The notes: a model not told the origin generated them from the letters alone. Positions 51,059-60,310 are shown, counted from the first letter of the stretch. The stretch is DNA of 64,000 nucleotides from Terribium retamae (GCF_022347545.1 NZ_JAKREW010000022.1:23522-87521); one strand, 5' to 3'. Numbers and translations: made by a program.

Positions 51059-52657
51059 CTATTCCATCTCGCCGGGCGTCGATGGCGCCTTGGCATCGCC
51101 GCGCTTGATGTTGCGGCGGATCATGCCAAGATCGGCGCCGCCCGTGGCGAACGCGACCACGAAATAGACTATGGCACCCACCGCACACAGCGCAGTTAGT
51201 GCGATGGCCTTGGTCGCCAGATGCGATGCCGATGACAATTCCTCGGCAAACCATCGCTCGCCGAAATAGAGCGCGACGCCCATCAGCGCCGCGGCCAGCA
51301 CCAGTCGCGGAATGCGGGTGAGCAGCGGCACGTCCCGGCCCCAATGGCCGCGCTTGATCAGCACGGCAAGCAGCATCGCGGCATTGAGCCAGCCAGCAAC
51401 AGCGGAGGCCACCGCGATGCCCGGTGCGCCCATCGAAGGGAATAAGGTGAGCGCGATGGTGATGTTCACCACTACCGAGATCGCTGCGAAGATCATCGGC
51501 GTGCGCGTGTCCTCGCGCGCGAAATAGCCTGGCGTGAAGGCTTTGATCAGCACGAAGGCCGGCAGGCCGAGCCCGAAGATCGCAAGGATGGCGGCTACCG
51601 TCGGTGTCGAGTTGTTTGCTGCAAAAGCTCCGCGCTCGTAGAGCAGCCGCACGATCGGTTCGGACATCACCAGCAATGCGGCCGCCGCCGGCAGCGTCAT
51701 GAACAAGGTGAACTCGACAGAACGGTTCTGCAGGTTGGCGGCCTCGACCATGTTGCCGGATTTCAGCGCACGCGACAGTTCCGGCAAAAGCACGATCGCT
51801 ACGGCGATGCCGACGACGCCGAGCGGCAACTGATAGACGCGATCGGCATATGCGAGCGAAGAAACAGCGCTGTTCTGGCCAGAGGCGATAGCCGTACCGA
51901 TCAGCTGATTGATCTGGGTGATGCCGCCGGTGATCGCTGCCGGCAGCGCCAGCCACAGCAGCCGTTTGACGTTTGGCGTGATGTGCGGGCGGCGAAAGCC
52001 GACGCGCATGCCGGCGTTGCGAACGGCAATCCATACGATCGTCAGCTGAACGATGCCCGCCGCAAGCACACCCCAGGCCAGCCCGTACCCGACATAATGC
52101 GCGTCCTTGCCTTCGTACCAGGCATAGGCAAGCACCGCGATGAGGATGATGTTGAGGAACACCGGTGCCACAGCGGCTGCGAAATAGCGGCGCAGCGAGT
52201 TCAGCATGCCAGCCATCATGGCGCCGAGCGACATGCAGATGAGATAGGGGAACATGATGGTGGCAAGCCGCACCGTCACGTCGAACTTGCCGGGAATGTC
52301 GGCGAAACCGGGCGCCACCAGGTAGCGAACGATCAGCGGCATTGCCAGTTCCATGGCGATCGTCAGCGCCAGCAGCGCTGAGAACAGCACGCCGAAGACC
52401 TCTTCGGAGAAGCGCTTGGCGCCGTCGATGCCGTTTGCCTCGATTTCCTTGGAGAACAGCGGCACGAAGGCGGCGTTGAAAGCACCTTCGGCAAACAGCC
52501 GGCGGAAGGTGTTGGGCAGCTGGAAGGCGGCGTTGAAAGCATCCGCGACCGGTCCGGTGCCGAGCGCCGCCGCCATGAACATCTCACGCGTGAAGCCGAG
52601 GATGCGGCTCATCAGCGTGCCCGAGGCGACGGTGGCAAATTTCTTGACGAGGCTCAT
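51059..52657 (-). CDS. murJ: Lipid II flippase MurJ (MviN)
   Basis: A 532-residue polytopic protein with about 14 helices that flips the lipid-linked peptidoglycan precursor. Signatures are MSRILGFTREMFMAAALG, AFQLPNTFRRLFAEGAFNAAFVPLFS and LPELSRALKSG. The ATG at 52657 starts MSLVKKFATVASGTLMSRI. It lies downstream of glnD on the same strand, with 259 bases of repeats between; in rhizobia glnD and mviN are known as neighbours or an operon. Confidence 0.96.
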   Translation of the reverse strand: MSLVKKFATVASGTLMSRILGFTREMFMAAALGTGPVADAFNAAFQLPNTFRRLFAEGAFNAAFVPLFSKEIEANGIDGAKRFSEEVFGVLFSALLALTIAMELAMPLIVRYLVAPGFADIPGKFDVTVRLATIMFPYLICMSLGAMMAGMLNSLRRYFAAAVAPVFLNIILIAVLAYAWYEGKDAHYVGYGLAWGVLAAGIVQLTIVWIAVRNAGMRVGFRRPHITPNVKRLLWLALPAAITGGITQINQLIGTAIASGQNSAVSSLAYADRVYQLPLGVVGIAVAIVLLPELSRALKSGNMVEAANLQNRSVEFTLFMTLPAAAALLVMSEPIVRLLYERGAFAANNSTPTVAAILAIFGLGLPAFVLIKAFTPGYFAREDTRTPMIFAAISVVVNITIALTLFPSMGAPGIAVASAVAGWLNAAMLLAVLIKRGHWGRDVPLLTRIPRLVLAAALMGVALYFGERWFAEELSSASHLATKAIALTALCAVGAIVYFVVAFATGGADLGMIRRNIKRGDAKAPSTPGEME

Positions 52658-52663
52658 GCGTCT

Positions 52664-52712
52664 TCCCTCCCCCTTGTGGGGAGGGTAGCCGCGCAGCGGT
52701 CGGGTAGGGTCG
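52664..52712. repeat. Short intergenic repeat with CCCTCCCC hairpin
   Basis: CCCTCCCC and GGGGAGGG form a hairpin, followed by the sequence GCCGCGCAGCGGTCGGGTAGGG. The motif looks like the interspersed GC-rich repeats of Mesorhizobium-type genomes, which I recognise by pattern only. It begins seven bases upstream of the murJ start, so it lies in the leader of murJ mRNA. Confidence 0.55.
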
Positions 52713-52731
52713 ATGCGGCAGTGCTCAACAC

Positions 52732-52835
52732 TAGAGCGTTTCCGTTTTTCACCGAAACGCGGTAACGCTCCAGTCCTTTGTTTTTACGCAATTCCGGACG
52801 GAAAACCGCTACACACTTTTCCTGGAATTGCTTTA
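52732..52835 (-). repeat. Dispersed palindromic repeat, copy 2 (variant B)
   Basis: About 104 bases. Read on the minus strand it begins near AAAGCAATTCCAG, contains TTCCGTCCGGAATTGCGTAAAAACAAAG and ends GAAACGCTCTA. It matches 60132-60236 over its whole length with substitutions, and shares the right half with 27021-27122 and 60311-60412. Confidence 0.85.
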
Positions 52836-52861
52836 TGGCGGTGCCTTCTGAGACAACTGCC

Positions 52862-52902
52862 TCTGTCGCCTTCGGCGACATCTCTCCCTTAAGGGGGGAG
52901 AT
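52862..52902. repeat. Short intergenic repeat, two stacked hairpins
   Basis: TGTCGCCTTCGGCGACA (52864-52880) is a perfect hairpin with a TTCG-like loop, followed by TCTCTCCCTTAAGGGGGGAGA, a second inverted repeat. It lies 14 bases before the glnD stop region. It may end the glnD transcript without a T run or serve as an mRNA stabiliser. Confidence 0.55.
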
Positions 52903-52916
52903 ACTCTGAACTTGTC

Positions 52917-55715
52917 TCATTCAGCGGCTGCTTTCGTCTTGCCGCGCCCGGCATGGGTTCCTTCCAGCGTGGCAATCAGCCGCTCGCGGATGGTCTTCAG
53001 GCGGTTCTGGCTTTCGATCTTTTGGTTGGTCAGGTCAGTGACGTAGAAAGTGTCGATCACCTTCTCGCCGAAGGTGGTGATGTGCGCCGAAGCGATGTCG
53101 AGCGACAGATCCGACAGCGTGCCGGTGATCTCGGAGAGCAGGCCGGGCCGATCCAGCCCTTCGACTTCGATCACCGAAAAACGGTTGGAAAGCGTGTTGC
53201 GGATCTCGGCGCGCGGCTGGATGCGGAATGTCTTGGCACCGCGTTTCGGCTTGGTACGCTTCTCGATCATTTCCGGCAGCCAGGCGCGGCCGGACAAGAC
53301 GTCCTCGATCAGCTTGCCGACCCGTTCGCCGCGCCGACGCTCATCTTCGTCGCGATCGAACTCCCGGTTGATCAGGATCGTATCCAGTGCCCGCCCGTCA
53401 GCGGTGGTGAAGATCTGCGCATCGACGATGTTGCCGCCGGCGGCCGCGCAGGCTCCCGCAATCACGGAGAGCAGGCGCGGATGATCCTGCGCCAGAACCG
53501 TCACTTCGGTAACCGCCTCGAATTCGTGCGTCTTGACCATGGTGGCCAACTTCTTGCCCGCTGCGTCGGCTTCGCGCACGAAAGCGGCGTGACGCAGCTG
53601 ATCCTTCAGGTCGACGGTGAGCAGATAGTTCTCGTAGTGCAGCCCGACGAGGCGCTTGCGTGCTTCCCGCGGCCAGTCCGACAAGGCATTCTCCAGTTGC
53701 TCGCGCGCCGCGGCCGTGCGCTCGGCACGCGAGACTTCGGAGAAACCGCCGGTCAAAAGCAACTCGGTTTCGTAGTAGAGGGTGCGCAGCAACTGGCCCT
53801 TCCAGCCGTTCCACACCCCGGGGCCGACGCCGCGGATATCGCAGACGGTGAGGATGAGCAGCATTTTCAGCCGCTCCACCGACTGCACGACATTGGCGAA
53901 ATCTTCGATCGTCTTGCGGTCGTTGAGGTCGCGTGTCTGGGCCGTCATCGACATGACCAGATGGTTCTCCACTAGCCAGGCGACGGTTTCGGTGTCGGTG
54001 GTGGAGAGTCCCATATGCGGGCAAAGACGCCGGGCAATTCTCGCACCGGCCTCGGAATGATCCTCCGGCCGGCCCTTGGCGATGTCGTGCAGCAGAACGG
54101 CGACGTAGAGTGCCTCGCGCTGGTTCTTCAATTCGCCGATCAGCTTGTGCGAAAGCGGATGGATCTTTTCGCCGCCGCCCCGTTCGATCTCGGATAGCAC
54201 GTCGATGCAGCGCAGCAGATGCTCGTCCACCGTGTAGTGGTGGTACATGTTGAACTGCATCATGGCGACGATCTTGCCGAAATCGGGGATCAGCTTGCCG
54301 AGCAGGCCGGCCTCGTTCATGCGGCGCAGATTGAGCTCCGGCTGGCGATCCGAGGTCAGGATGTCGAGGAACAGCCGGTTCGCTTCAGGATCGCGGCGCA
54401 GATTGCGGTCGACCAGCTTGAGCGAGCGGGTCACCAGCTTCAGCGCGTCCGGGTGGTATTCCAGCGCATGCCTGTCCGCGAACCAGAACAGGCGCAAAAG
54501 GTTCACCGGGTCGCGATCGAACACCTTGTTGTCGGCAATGTTGATGCGGTCGTTGTCGACGATGAAATCGGCGGTGCCGGCCAGCTTGCGGCGCCGGCGC
54601 GAGAAGGTGAGGAAAAGCCGGTTGAAGCCGGAAACGTGGCTGGCCTGCTCTTCCTCCAGCGCCGCGCAGAAGATGCGGGTGAGGTCGCCGACATCCTTGG
54701 CGACCAGGAAGTAGTGTTTCATGAACCGTTCGACGGCCGAGAGGCCGGGATGGCTTTTGTAGCCGAGCCGGTCGGCGATATCGCGCTGGATATCGAAATG
54801 CAGCCTCTCTTCGGCCTTTCCGGTCAGGAAGTGCATGTGGCAGCGCACGGCCCATAGGAAATCTTCAGCCTTCTGGAACTGGTTGAACTCGTCGCGTGTG
54901 AACACCCCCTGGGCAACCAGCTCCTCCACCGTGCGCTCACGGTAGAAATATTTGCCGATCCAGAACAGCGTCTGCAGGTCGCGCAGGCCACCCTTGCCGT
55001 CCTTGATATTGGGCTCGACCAGATAGCGGCTCTCGCCGCCCTTGCGGTGCCGTTCGTCACGCTCGGCGAGCTTGGCCTGTGCGTATTCGGCGCCGGTATT
55101 GCGCACCACTTCTCGGTCGAAACGGGTGATCAGCTCGTCGCAGAGCGGCTTTTCGCCCCAGATGAAACGCGCCTCCAATACGGCGGTACGGATCGTCATG
55201 TCCGATCGCGACAGCCTGAGGCATTCCTCGATGTTGCGCGTGGCATGGCCGACCTTCAGCCCCATATCCCACAGCATATAGAGCATGTATTCGACGATCT
55301 GCTCGCCCCAGGGGGTCTGCTTGTAAGGCAACAGGAAGAGCAGGTCGATGTCGGACCCGGGCGCCAGCGTGCCGCGTCCATAGCCGCCGACGGCGACGAT
55401 CGCCATGCGTTCGGCAACGGACGGGTTCTTGGCGCGATAGACGTGGGTGACTGCGAAGTCGTAGAGCGCAGCGATGATCTCGTCCATCAGATGGGAAAGC
55501 CTCGCAGCGCAAGCCGTGCCGCCGCCGTCATCCATCAGCAGGCGTTCAGCCACTTTGCGGCCTTCCGCCATCCTGGTCTTGAGCAGTTTCAGGACGGCCG
55601 TCCGCACTGGCTGGCCGGACCCGTCGCCATTTGTCTCGGCGGTCAGCGCCGACAATTCCTCGCGCAGCAGCCTGCCGTCGATGATCTCGTCGAACTTGAG
55701 GGGAATCTTCGCCAT
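52917..55715 (-). CDS. glnD: Bifunctional PII uridylyltransferase/uridylyl-removing enzyme
   Basis: A 932-residue nitrogen sensor that adds or removes UMP on PII proteins in response to glutamine. The nucleotidyltransferase domain has GGYGRGTLAPGSDIDLLFL near residue 108, the HD domain lies near LLHDIAKGRPEDHSEAG (residues about 510-526), and two C-terminal ACT domains follow (ERPRLLSV-like and VEGLDRPGLLSEITGTL). The ATG at 55715 starts MAKIPLKFDEI. It is probably transcribed with murJ. Confidence 0.97.
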   Translation of the reverse strand: MAKIPLKFDEIIDGRLLREELSALTAETNGDGSGQPVRTAVLKLLKTRMAEGRKVAERLLMDDGGGTACAARLSHLMDEIIAALYDFAVTHVYRAKNPSVAERMAIVAVGGYGRGTLAPGSDIDLLFLLPYKQTPWGEQIVEYMLYMLWDMGLKVGHATRNIEECLRLSRSDMTIRTAVLEARFIWGEKPLCDELITRFDREVVRNTGAEYAQAKLAERDERHRKGGESRYLVEPNIKDGKGGLRDLQTLFWIGKYFYRERTVEELVAQGVFTRDEFNQFQKAEDFLWAVRCHMHFLTGKAEERLHFDIQRDIADRLGYKSHPGLSAVERFMKHYFLVAKDVGDLTRIFCAALEEEQASHVSGFNRLFLTFSRRRRKLAGTADFIVDNDRINIADNKVFDRDPVNLLRLFWFADRHALEYHPDALKLVTRSLKLVDRNLRRDPEANRLFLDILTSDRQPELNLRRMNEAGLLGKLIPDFGKIVAMMQFNMYHHYTVDEHLLRCIDVLSEIERGGGEKIHPLSHKLIGELKNQREALYVAVLLHDIAKGRPEDHSEAGARIARRLCPHMGLSTTDTETVAWLVENHLVMSMTAQTRDLNDRKTIEDFANVVQSVERLKMLLILTVCDIRGVGPGVWNGWKGQLLRTLYYETELLLTGGFSEVSRAERTAAAREQLENALSDWPREARKRLVGLHYENYLLTVDLKDQLRHAAFVREADAAGKKLATMVKTHEFEAVTEVTVLAQDHPRLLSVIAGACAAAGGNIVDAQIFTTADGRALDTILINREFDRDEDERRRGERVGKLIEDVLSGRAWLPEMIEKRTKPKRGAKTFRIQPRAEIRNTLSNRFSVIEVEGLDRPGLLSEITGTLSDLSLDIASAHITTFGEKVIDTFYVTDLTNQKIESQNRLKTIRERLIATLEGTHAGRGKTKAAAE

Positions 55716-55813
55716 TGGCCTTCGGTAGCGCCTTTCCGGCGGCGTCTATAGCCTGTTTTGACGGCTATGGGTATGGGCACGCGCGAGCCTCGAATCAAAG
55801 CCTGATTTGCCCC

Positions 55814-55844
55814 TTGACCTTCCAGTTGCTGGAAGCCCTATCTG
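55814..55844 (+). promoter_or_regulatory. CueR-type promoter of the copper ATPase
   Basis: TTGACC (55814-55819) is followed at a 19-base spacing by TATCTG near 55839. The spacer carries CTTCCAG...CTGGAAG, the dyad bound by CueR in copper promoters. The long spacer is the hallmark of MerR-type control. It sits 34 bases upstream of the ATPase ATG. Confidence 0.88.
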
Positions 55845-55877
55845 CGATCAAAAGCGGAAGATCCGAAGGTTTTTGCA

Positions 55878-58406
55878 ATGACGAACGCGCACCACGGGCA
55901 TCACGGCCACAGCCATCATGACCACGCCAAGGACGGCTCGTGCTGTTCGAGTGGCGGCATCAAATCGGGTGGCGAAGATATCCTGCGCGATCCGGTCTGC
56001 GGGATGGAGGTCAACCCCAATGCCGGCAAGCCGACTTTCGAACATGGCGGCCGTCTCTTCCACTTCTGCTCGGAAGGTTGTCGGGGCAAGTTCGAAGCTC
56101 ATCCAGAAGAATTCCTCACCGCCAAGGATCCGGTCTGCGGCATGGACGTAGATCGCGCCAGCGCACGGCATTTCCTGCGCCATGAGGGCGAGAAGTTCTA
56201 CTTCTGCTCGGAAAACTGTCAGAAGAAATTCGAGGCCGACCCCAAGGCCTATCTCGGCGACAGGCCGACACCCGCGCCGCTGCCCAAGGGCACGCAATAC
56301 ACCTGTCCGATGCATCCCGAGATCATCCGGGACAAGCCCGGCTCCTGCCCGATCTGCGGCATGGCGCTGGAGCCGATGATGCCGACGGGTGAGGAAGGCC
56401 CCAATCCTGAGTTGGTCGATTTTACCCGCCGCTTCTGGGTCAGTGCCGTGCTTTCGATTCCGCTGCTGGTCATCACCATGGGGCCGATGGTTGGGCTGCC
56501 TTTCCTGCGTGATTGGCTCGGCGAACAGGCTGCTGTCTGGGTCGAGTTGGTCCTGGCGACGCCCGTCGCGTTGTGGGCGGCACTGCCCTTCTTCGAACGC
56601 GGCTGGGCTTCAATCGTCAACCGCAGCCCGAACATGTGGACGCTGATCTCGCTCGGCGTTGGAGCGGCCTATATCTACAGCGTGGTCGCCACGCTCTTCC
56701 CCGACATCTTCCCGCATCAGTTCCGTGGCCATGGCGGCGCGGTACCAGTCTATTTCGAGGCCGCCGCCGTCATCATCGCGCTGGTCTTCCTCGGCCAGGT
56801 ACTGGAACTGCGCGCCCGCGAAAAGACTGGCTCGGCGATCCGGGCATTGCTCGACCTCGCACCGAAGACGGCACGGCTGATCGACGCCGACGGTTCCGAG
56901 AAGGATGTGCCGCTCGATCAGGTGAAGGGCGGCGACCGGCTGCGCGTGCGGCCGGGCGAGGCAGTGCCGGTGGATGGCGTCGTGCTGGACGGCCGTTCCT
57001 CGGTGGATGAATCGATGATCACCGGCGAGCCGGTGCCGGTCGAAAAGATCGAAGGTGATGCGGTGACAGGCGGTACGCTCAACAAGAATGGCTCGCTGGT
57101 CATGCTGGCTGAAAAGGTCGGCTCGGAAACGACGCTCGCCCGCATCGTCGAGTTGGTGGCCAAGGCACAGCGCAGCCGCGCACCGATCCAGAGCCTGGCC
57201 GATCGCGTCTCTTTCTACTTCGTGCCCGCTGTGGTGCTGGTCGCCATCGTTGCGTTCATCGCCTGGGCTATGTTCGGGCCCGAACCCAGCCTGGTGTTCG
57301 CCATCGTTGCAGCCGTGTCGGTGCTGATCATTGCCTGTCCCTGTGCGCTGGGTCTCGCGACACCGATGTCGATCATGACTGCCACGGGGCGCGGTGCGCA
57401 GGCCGGCGTGCTGATCAAGGACGCTGCGGCGCTGGAGCGGTTCGCTTCGGTCAACACGCTGGTGGTCGACAAGACGGGCACGCTCACCGAAGGCAAGCCG
57501 AAACTCACCGATGTCATCGCCACGGATGGTGTTTCCGAAGACGAGCTTCTTGGGTTGGCGGCAGCATTGGAAAAAGGCTCCGAGCATCCGCTTGCCGAAG
57601 CGATCGTTGGTGGCGCTGAGGAGCGCGGCCAGAAGGTGGTGGCTGCCGCCGATTTCGAGGCCGTGACCGGCAAGGGTGTGTCCGGCACCGTGGCCGGCCG
57701 CAAGGTGGCGCTCGGCAATCCCGCCATGATGACGGAACTCGGTTTGGATGCCGCCGCTCTCGCCGATCGCGCCGGTATGCTGCAGAGCGAGGGCAAGACG
57801 GCAATGTATGTGGCGATCGATGGCAAGCTGGCCGGCATCGTCGCTGTCGCCGATCCCATCAAGGCCACAGCAGCCGAGGCCATCCGCGCCCTGCATGACG
57901 AGAACATCACCGTGGTCATGGCCACGGGCGACAATGAACGCACCGCCAAGGCGATCGCCAAGCGGCTTGGCATCGACCAGGTGCGTGCCAACATGCTGCC
58001 TGAGCACAAGAGCGCGCTGATCGAGGAATTGCGCAGCCGCGGCGGCATCGTCGCCATGGCGGGCGATGGCGTGAACGACGCGCCGGCGCTTGCCGCTGCG
58101 GACGTCGGCATCGCCATGGGCACCGGCGCGGACGTCGCGATGGAAAGCGCCGGCATCACGCTGGTGAAGGGCGACCTCACGGGTATCGTGCGGGCGCGCA
58201 GGCTGGCCAGAGGCACGCTTGCCAACATCCGCCAGAACCTGTTCTTCGCGTTCCTGTACAATGTCGCTGGCGTACCGGTCGCGGCCGGCGTGCTCTACCC
58301 AGTGTTCGGCGCGCTCCTGTCGCCGATGCTGGCAGCGGCGGCGATGAGTCTGTCCTCGGTCTCGGTCATCGCCAATTCGTTGAGATTGCGCACGCTGAAG
58401 CTCTGA
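55878..58406 (+). CDS. copA: Copper-translocating P-type ATPase with two YHS domains
   Basis: An 842-residue P1B-type ATPase. A His-rich lead (HHGHHGHSHHDHAKDGSCC) is followed by two YHS domains, each starting DPVCGM (about residues 38 and 82), then a heavy-metal-binding segment YTCPMHPEII with CPICGMALEP. The ATPase core has the copper CPC motif ACPCALGLATP, DKTGTLTEGKP, SEHPLAEAI and AGDGVNDAPA. The fusion of two YHS units to a copper pump is unusual; the ordinary CxxC HMA domain is absent. It exports Cu(I), is controlled by a CueR-type promoter, and is followed by a DUF305 gene. Confidence 0.96.
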   Translation: MTNAHHGHHGHSHHDHAKDGSCCSSGGIKSGGEDILRDPVCGMEVNPNAGKPTFEHGGRLFHFCSEGCRGKFEAHPEEFLTAKDPVCGMDVDRASARHFLRHEGEKFYFCSENCQKKFEADPKAYLGDRPTPAPLPKGTQYTCPMHPEIIRDKPGSCPICGMALEPMMPTGEEGPNPELVDFTRRFWVSAVLSIPLLVITMGPMVGLPFLRDWLGEQAAVWVELVLATPVALWAALPFFERGWASIVNRSPNMWTLISLGVGAAYIYSVVATLFPDIFPHQFRGHGGAVPVYFEAAAVIIALVFLGQVLELRAREKTGSAIRALLDLAPKTARLIDADGSEKDVPLDQVKGGDRLRVRPGEAVPVDGVVLDGRSSVDESMITGEPVPVEKIEGDAVTGGTLNKNGSLVMLAEKVGSETTLARIVELVAKAQRSRAPIQSLADRVSFYFVPAVVLVAIVAFIAWAMFGPEPSLVFAIVAAVSVLIIACPCALGLATPMSIMTATGRGAQAGVLIKDAAALERFASVNTLVVDKTGTLTEGKPKLTDVIATDGVSEDELLGLAAALEKGSEHPLAEAIVGGAEERGQKVVAAADFEAVTGKGVSGTVAGRKVALGNPAMMTELGLDAAALADRAGMLQSEGKTAMYVAIDGKLAGIVAVADPIKATAAEAIRALHDENITVVMATGDNERTAKAIAKRLGIDQVRANMLPEHKSALIEELRSRGGIVAMAGDGVNDAPALAAADVGIAMGTGADVAMESAGITLVKGDLTGIVRARRLARGTLANIRQNLFFAFLYNVAGVPVAAGVLYPVFGALLSPMLAAAAMSLSSVSVIANSLRLRTLKL

Positions 58407-58479
58407 TTCCTGCGGCAGTCAAGCCTCTGGACGGAAGATGGCATGAACCCCAACTAGGACCCACAACAAGGAAAACCGA

Positions 58480-58872
58480 ATGAACCTGATGAAGAAGATT
58501 GTCCTCGCCTTGATGGCGGCCGGCATGCTGGCAGCCGTGCTGGTGGAAACCGCGCCGGCCCAGGAAGATCATAGCGGCCACGATATGGGCGCCATGGCCA
58601 CCAGCGCGGAAGGCGCATCGACCACCGGCTACAAGGAAGCGATGGACAAGATGCACAAAGCGATGGCGGCGATCGAATATTCGGGCAATGCCGATGTCGA
58701 CTTCGCGCGCGGCATGATCCCGCATCATCAGGCGGCCATCGACATGGCCAAGGTGCTTCTGGCCAACGGCAAGGATCCGGAGATGCGCAAGCTGGCGGAA
58801 GCAGTGATTGCCGCTCAGGAGGCCGAAATCAAGGAAATGCAGGCCTGGCTGGCGGCCAATCCCGTCAAGTAA
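58480..58872 (+). CDS. DUF305 (CopM-like) exported protein
   Basis: A 130-residue exported protein. A Sec signal (IVLALMAAGMLAAVLVETAPA) precedes a Met/His-rich region (EDHSGHDMGAM) and the DUF305 core with DFARGMIPHHQAAIDMAKVLL and a C-terminal EAEIKEMQAWL helix. DUF305 proteins bind or buffer copper in the periplasm in several bacteria. It is 73 bases after the copper ATPase and likely in the same CueR-controlled transcript. It ends at a terminator shared with nhaA. Confidence 0.93.
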   Translation: MNLMKKIVLALMAAGMLAAVLVETAPAQEDHSGHDMGAMATSAEGASTTGYKEAMDKMHKAMAAIEYSGNADVDFARGMIPHHQAAIDMAKVLLANGKDPEMRKLAEAVIAAQEAEIKEMQAWLAANPVK

Positions 58873-58888
58873 CCGGCAGCTTTCAAAC

Positions 58889-58925
58889 CAAAAGCCGGCG
58901 TCTTGTGATCGAGCGCCGGCTTTTT
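58889..58925. terminator. Bidirectional rho-independent terminator (DUF305/nhaA)
   Basis: AAAGCCGGCG (58891-58900) pairs with CGCCGGC (58914-58920) followed by TTTTT. A residues on the left give the reverse-strand T run for nhaA. Confidence 0.85.
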
Positions 58926-58928
58926 CAC

Positions 58929-60122
58929 CTATTCGTCTTCGCTCTGATCTGCCACGCCTGGCGCCGCCAGAAGCAGCGCCGCACCTGCCAACGCTGCGAC
59001 CAGCGAACCGGCGAGAATGCCTACCTTGACGGCGTCCTGCAGCGCCGGATTGTCGGCGAAAGCGAGCAGTCCGATAAACAGACTCATCGTGAAGCCGATG
59101 CCGCACAGCAGCGCGATGCCGGTCATCTGCATCCAGCCGGCGCGCATCGGAAGGTCGGCGAGACCGAGCTTGATGGCCAGTGCAGAGGCGCCGAGCACAC
59201 CGACCAGCTTGCCGACAACGAGGCCGGCGGCGACGCCGAGCGTCAGCGGCTCGACCAGCGTCGCAGGCGTGAACCCGGCCAGGGAGACCCCTGCATTGGC
59301 GAAGCCGAAGATCGGGATGATGATCAACGGTACGAAGCGGTGCAGTGCATGCTCCAACCGGTGCAGCGGCGAGTGCTCCAGATCATGGGCGATGCCTGGC
59401 GCTGCTCTGAGTGGAATGGTCAGCGCCAGGGCAACGCCGGCCAAGGTCGCATGCACGCCGGATTTCAGCACCAGCACCCACAGCACGGCGCCGAGCACGA
59501 GATAGGGGGCAAGAGACAACACGCCCATACGGTTGAGCACGATCAGAACGACGATAACGGCGAGTGCGGCAGCAAGATAGGCGAGCGAGAGGCCGCTTGT
59601 GTAGAACAGGGCGATGATGATGACGGCGCCGAGATCGTCGATGATGGCAAGCGCTGTCAGGAAAACCTTCAGCGAGGCCGGAACGCGGTTGCCGAGCAGC
59701 GAAAGCACGCCGAGCGCGAAGGCGATATCGGTAGCGGTCGGGATCGCCCAGCCGGGCAGGGCTGCCGCATTGTCGCGGTTGATGGCGACATAGACCAGCG
59801 CGGGCACGGCCATGCCTCCGGCAGCTGCAATGCCGGGCAGCATGCGGCGTGGCCAGGTCGACAGCTGTCCGTCCAGCATCTCGCGTTTGATTTCGAGACC
59901 GACGAGCAGGAAGAAAACCGCCATCAACGCGTCGTTCACCCAATGCAGCACGCTGAGCGGTCCGAGATAGGCATGCAAAGCCGCGAAATACGTCTCCGCT
60001 AGGGGCGAATTGGCGACGATCAGTGCAAGCGCCGCTGCTGCGATCAGGATAATGCCGCCCGCGGCCTCGCCGTCTAGAAACTCACGGAAAACCGAGATTG
60101 GACGCGGGTTGTCATTCGCCAT
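58929..60122 (-). CDS. nhaA: Na+/H+ antiporter NhaA
   Basis: A 397-residue membrane antiporter with 12 helices. Family blocks are FFLLVGLEIKREMLDGQLS, the ion-site ALPGWAIPTATDIAFALGVL, ALAIIDDLGAVIIIALFYT with the paired Asp residues, and GIGFTMSLFIGLLAF. The ATG at 60122 begins MANDNPRPISVFREF; an in-frame extension to 60188 runs into the repeat element and is rejected. It exports Na+ (or Li+) at alkaline pH. The 321 bases upstream hold two inverted repeat copies (60132-60412). Confidence 0.95.
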   Translation of the reverse strand: MANDNPRPISVFREFLDGEAAGGIILIAAAALALIVANSPLAETYFAALHAYLGPLSVLHWVNDALMAVFFLLVGLEIKREMLDGQLSTWPRRMLPGIAAAGGMAVPALVYVAINRDNAAALPGWAIPTATDIAFALGVLSLLGNRVPASLKVFLTALAIIDDLGAVIIIALFYTSGLSLAYLAAALAVIVVLIVLNRMGVLSLAPYLVLGAVLWVLVLKSGVHATLAGVALALTIPLRAAPGIAHDLEHSPLHRLEHALHRFVPLIIIPIFGFANAGVSLAGFTPATLVEPLTLGVAAGLVVGKLVGVLGASALAIKLGLADLPMRAGWMQMTGIALLCGIGFTMSLFIGLLAFADNPALQDAVKVGILAGSLVAALAGAALLLAAPGVADQSEDE

Positions 60123-60131
60123 GTCTGCTCC

Positions 60132-60236
60132 TAGAGCAATTCCAGCAAAAGCGCGTAACAGTTTTGCGTCCGGAATTGCGTAAAACAAAAAATGTTAGAG
60201 CGTTTCCGCGTTTCCATGAAAAACAGAAACGCTCTA
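60132..60236 (+). repeat. Dispersed palindromic repeat, copy 3 (variant B)
   Basis: About 105 bases beginning TAGAGCAATTCCAGC and ending GAAACGCTCTA. It contains CGTCCGGAATTGCGTAAAAC and AGAGCGTTTCCGCGTTTCC. It starts ten bases upstream of nhaA, so it is within the nhaA promoter region. It faces copy 4, in inverted orientation, across a 74-base spacer that contains the hairpin GCGCGGC/GCCGCGC (60278-60298). Confidence 0.85.
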
Positions 60237-60310
60237 GGTCTGGTTGCGGCTGGGCGGATGATGCCTAAGGCAGAGAGGCGCGGCAAGCAAAGCCGCGCTG
60301 TCTGCGACAA

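Noticed and set aside
52654..52920. 88-residue minus-strand frame between glnD and murJ
   Set aside because: It consists entirely of repeat sequence.
56610..58007. 465-residue minus-strand open frame in the copper ATPase
   Set aside because: Fully antisense to the ATPase, whose motifs are intact; the frame reads as His/Arg-rich noise.
58905..60002. 365-residue plus-strand open frame
   Set aside because: Antisense to nhaA and rich in Gln/Arg/His, a codon-shadow pattern.
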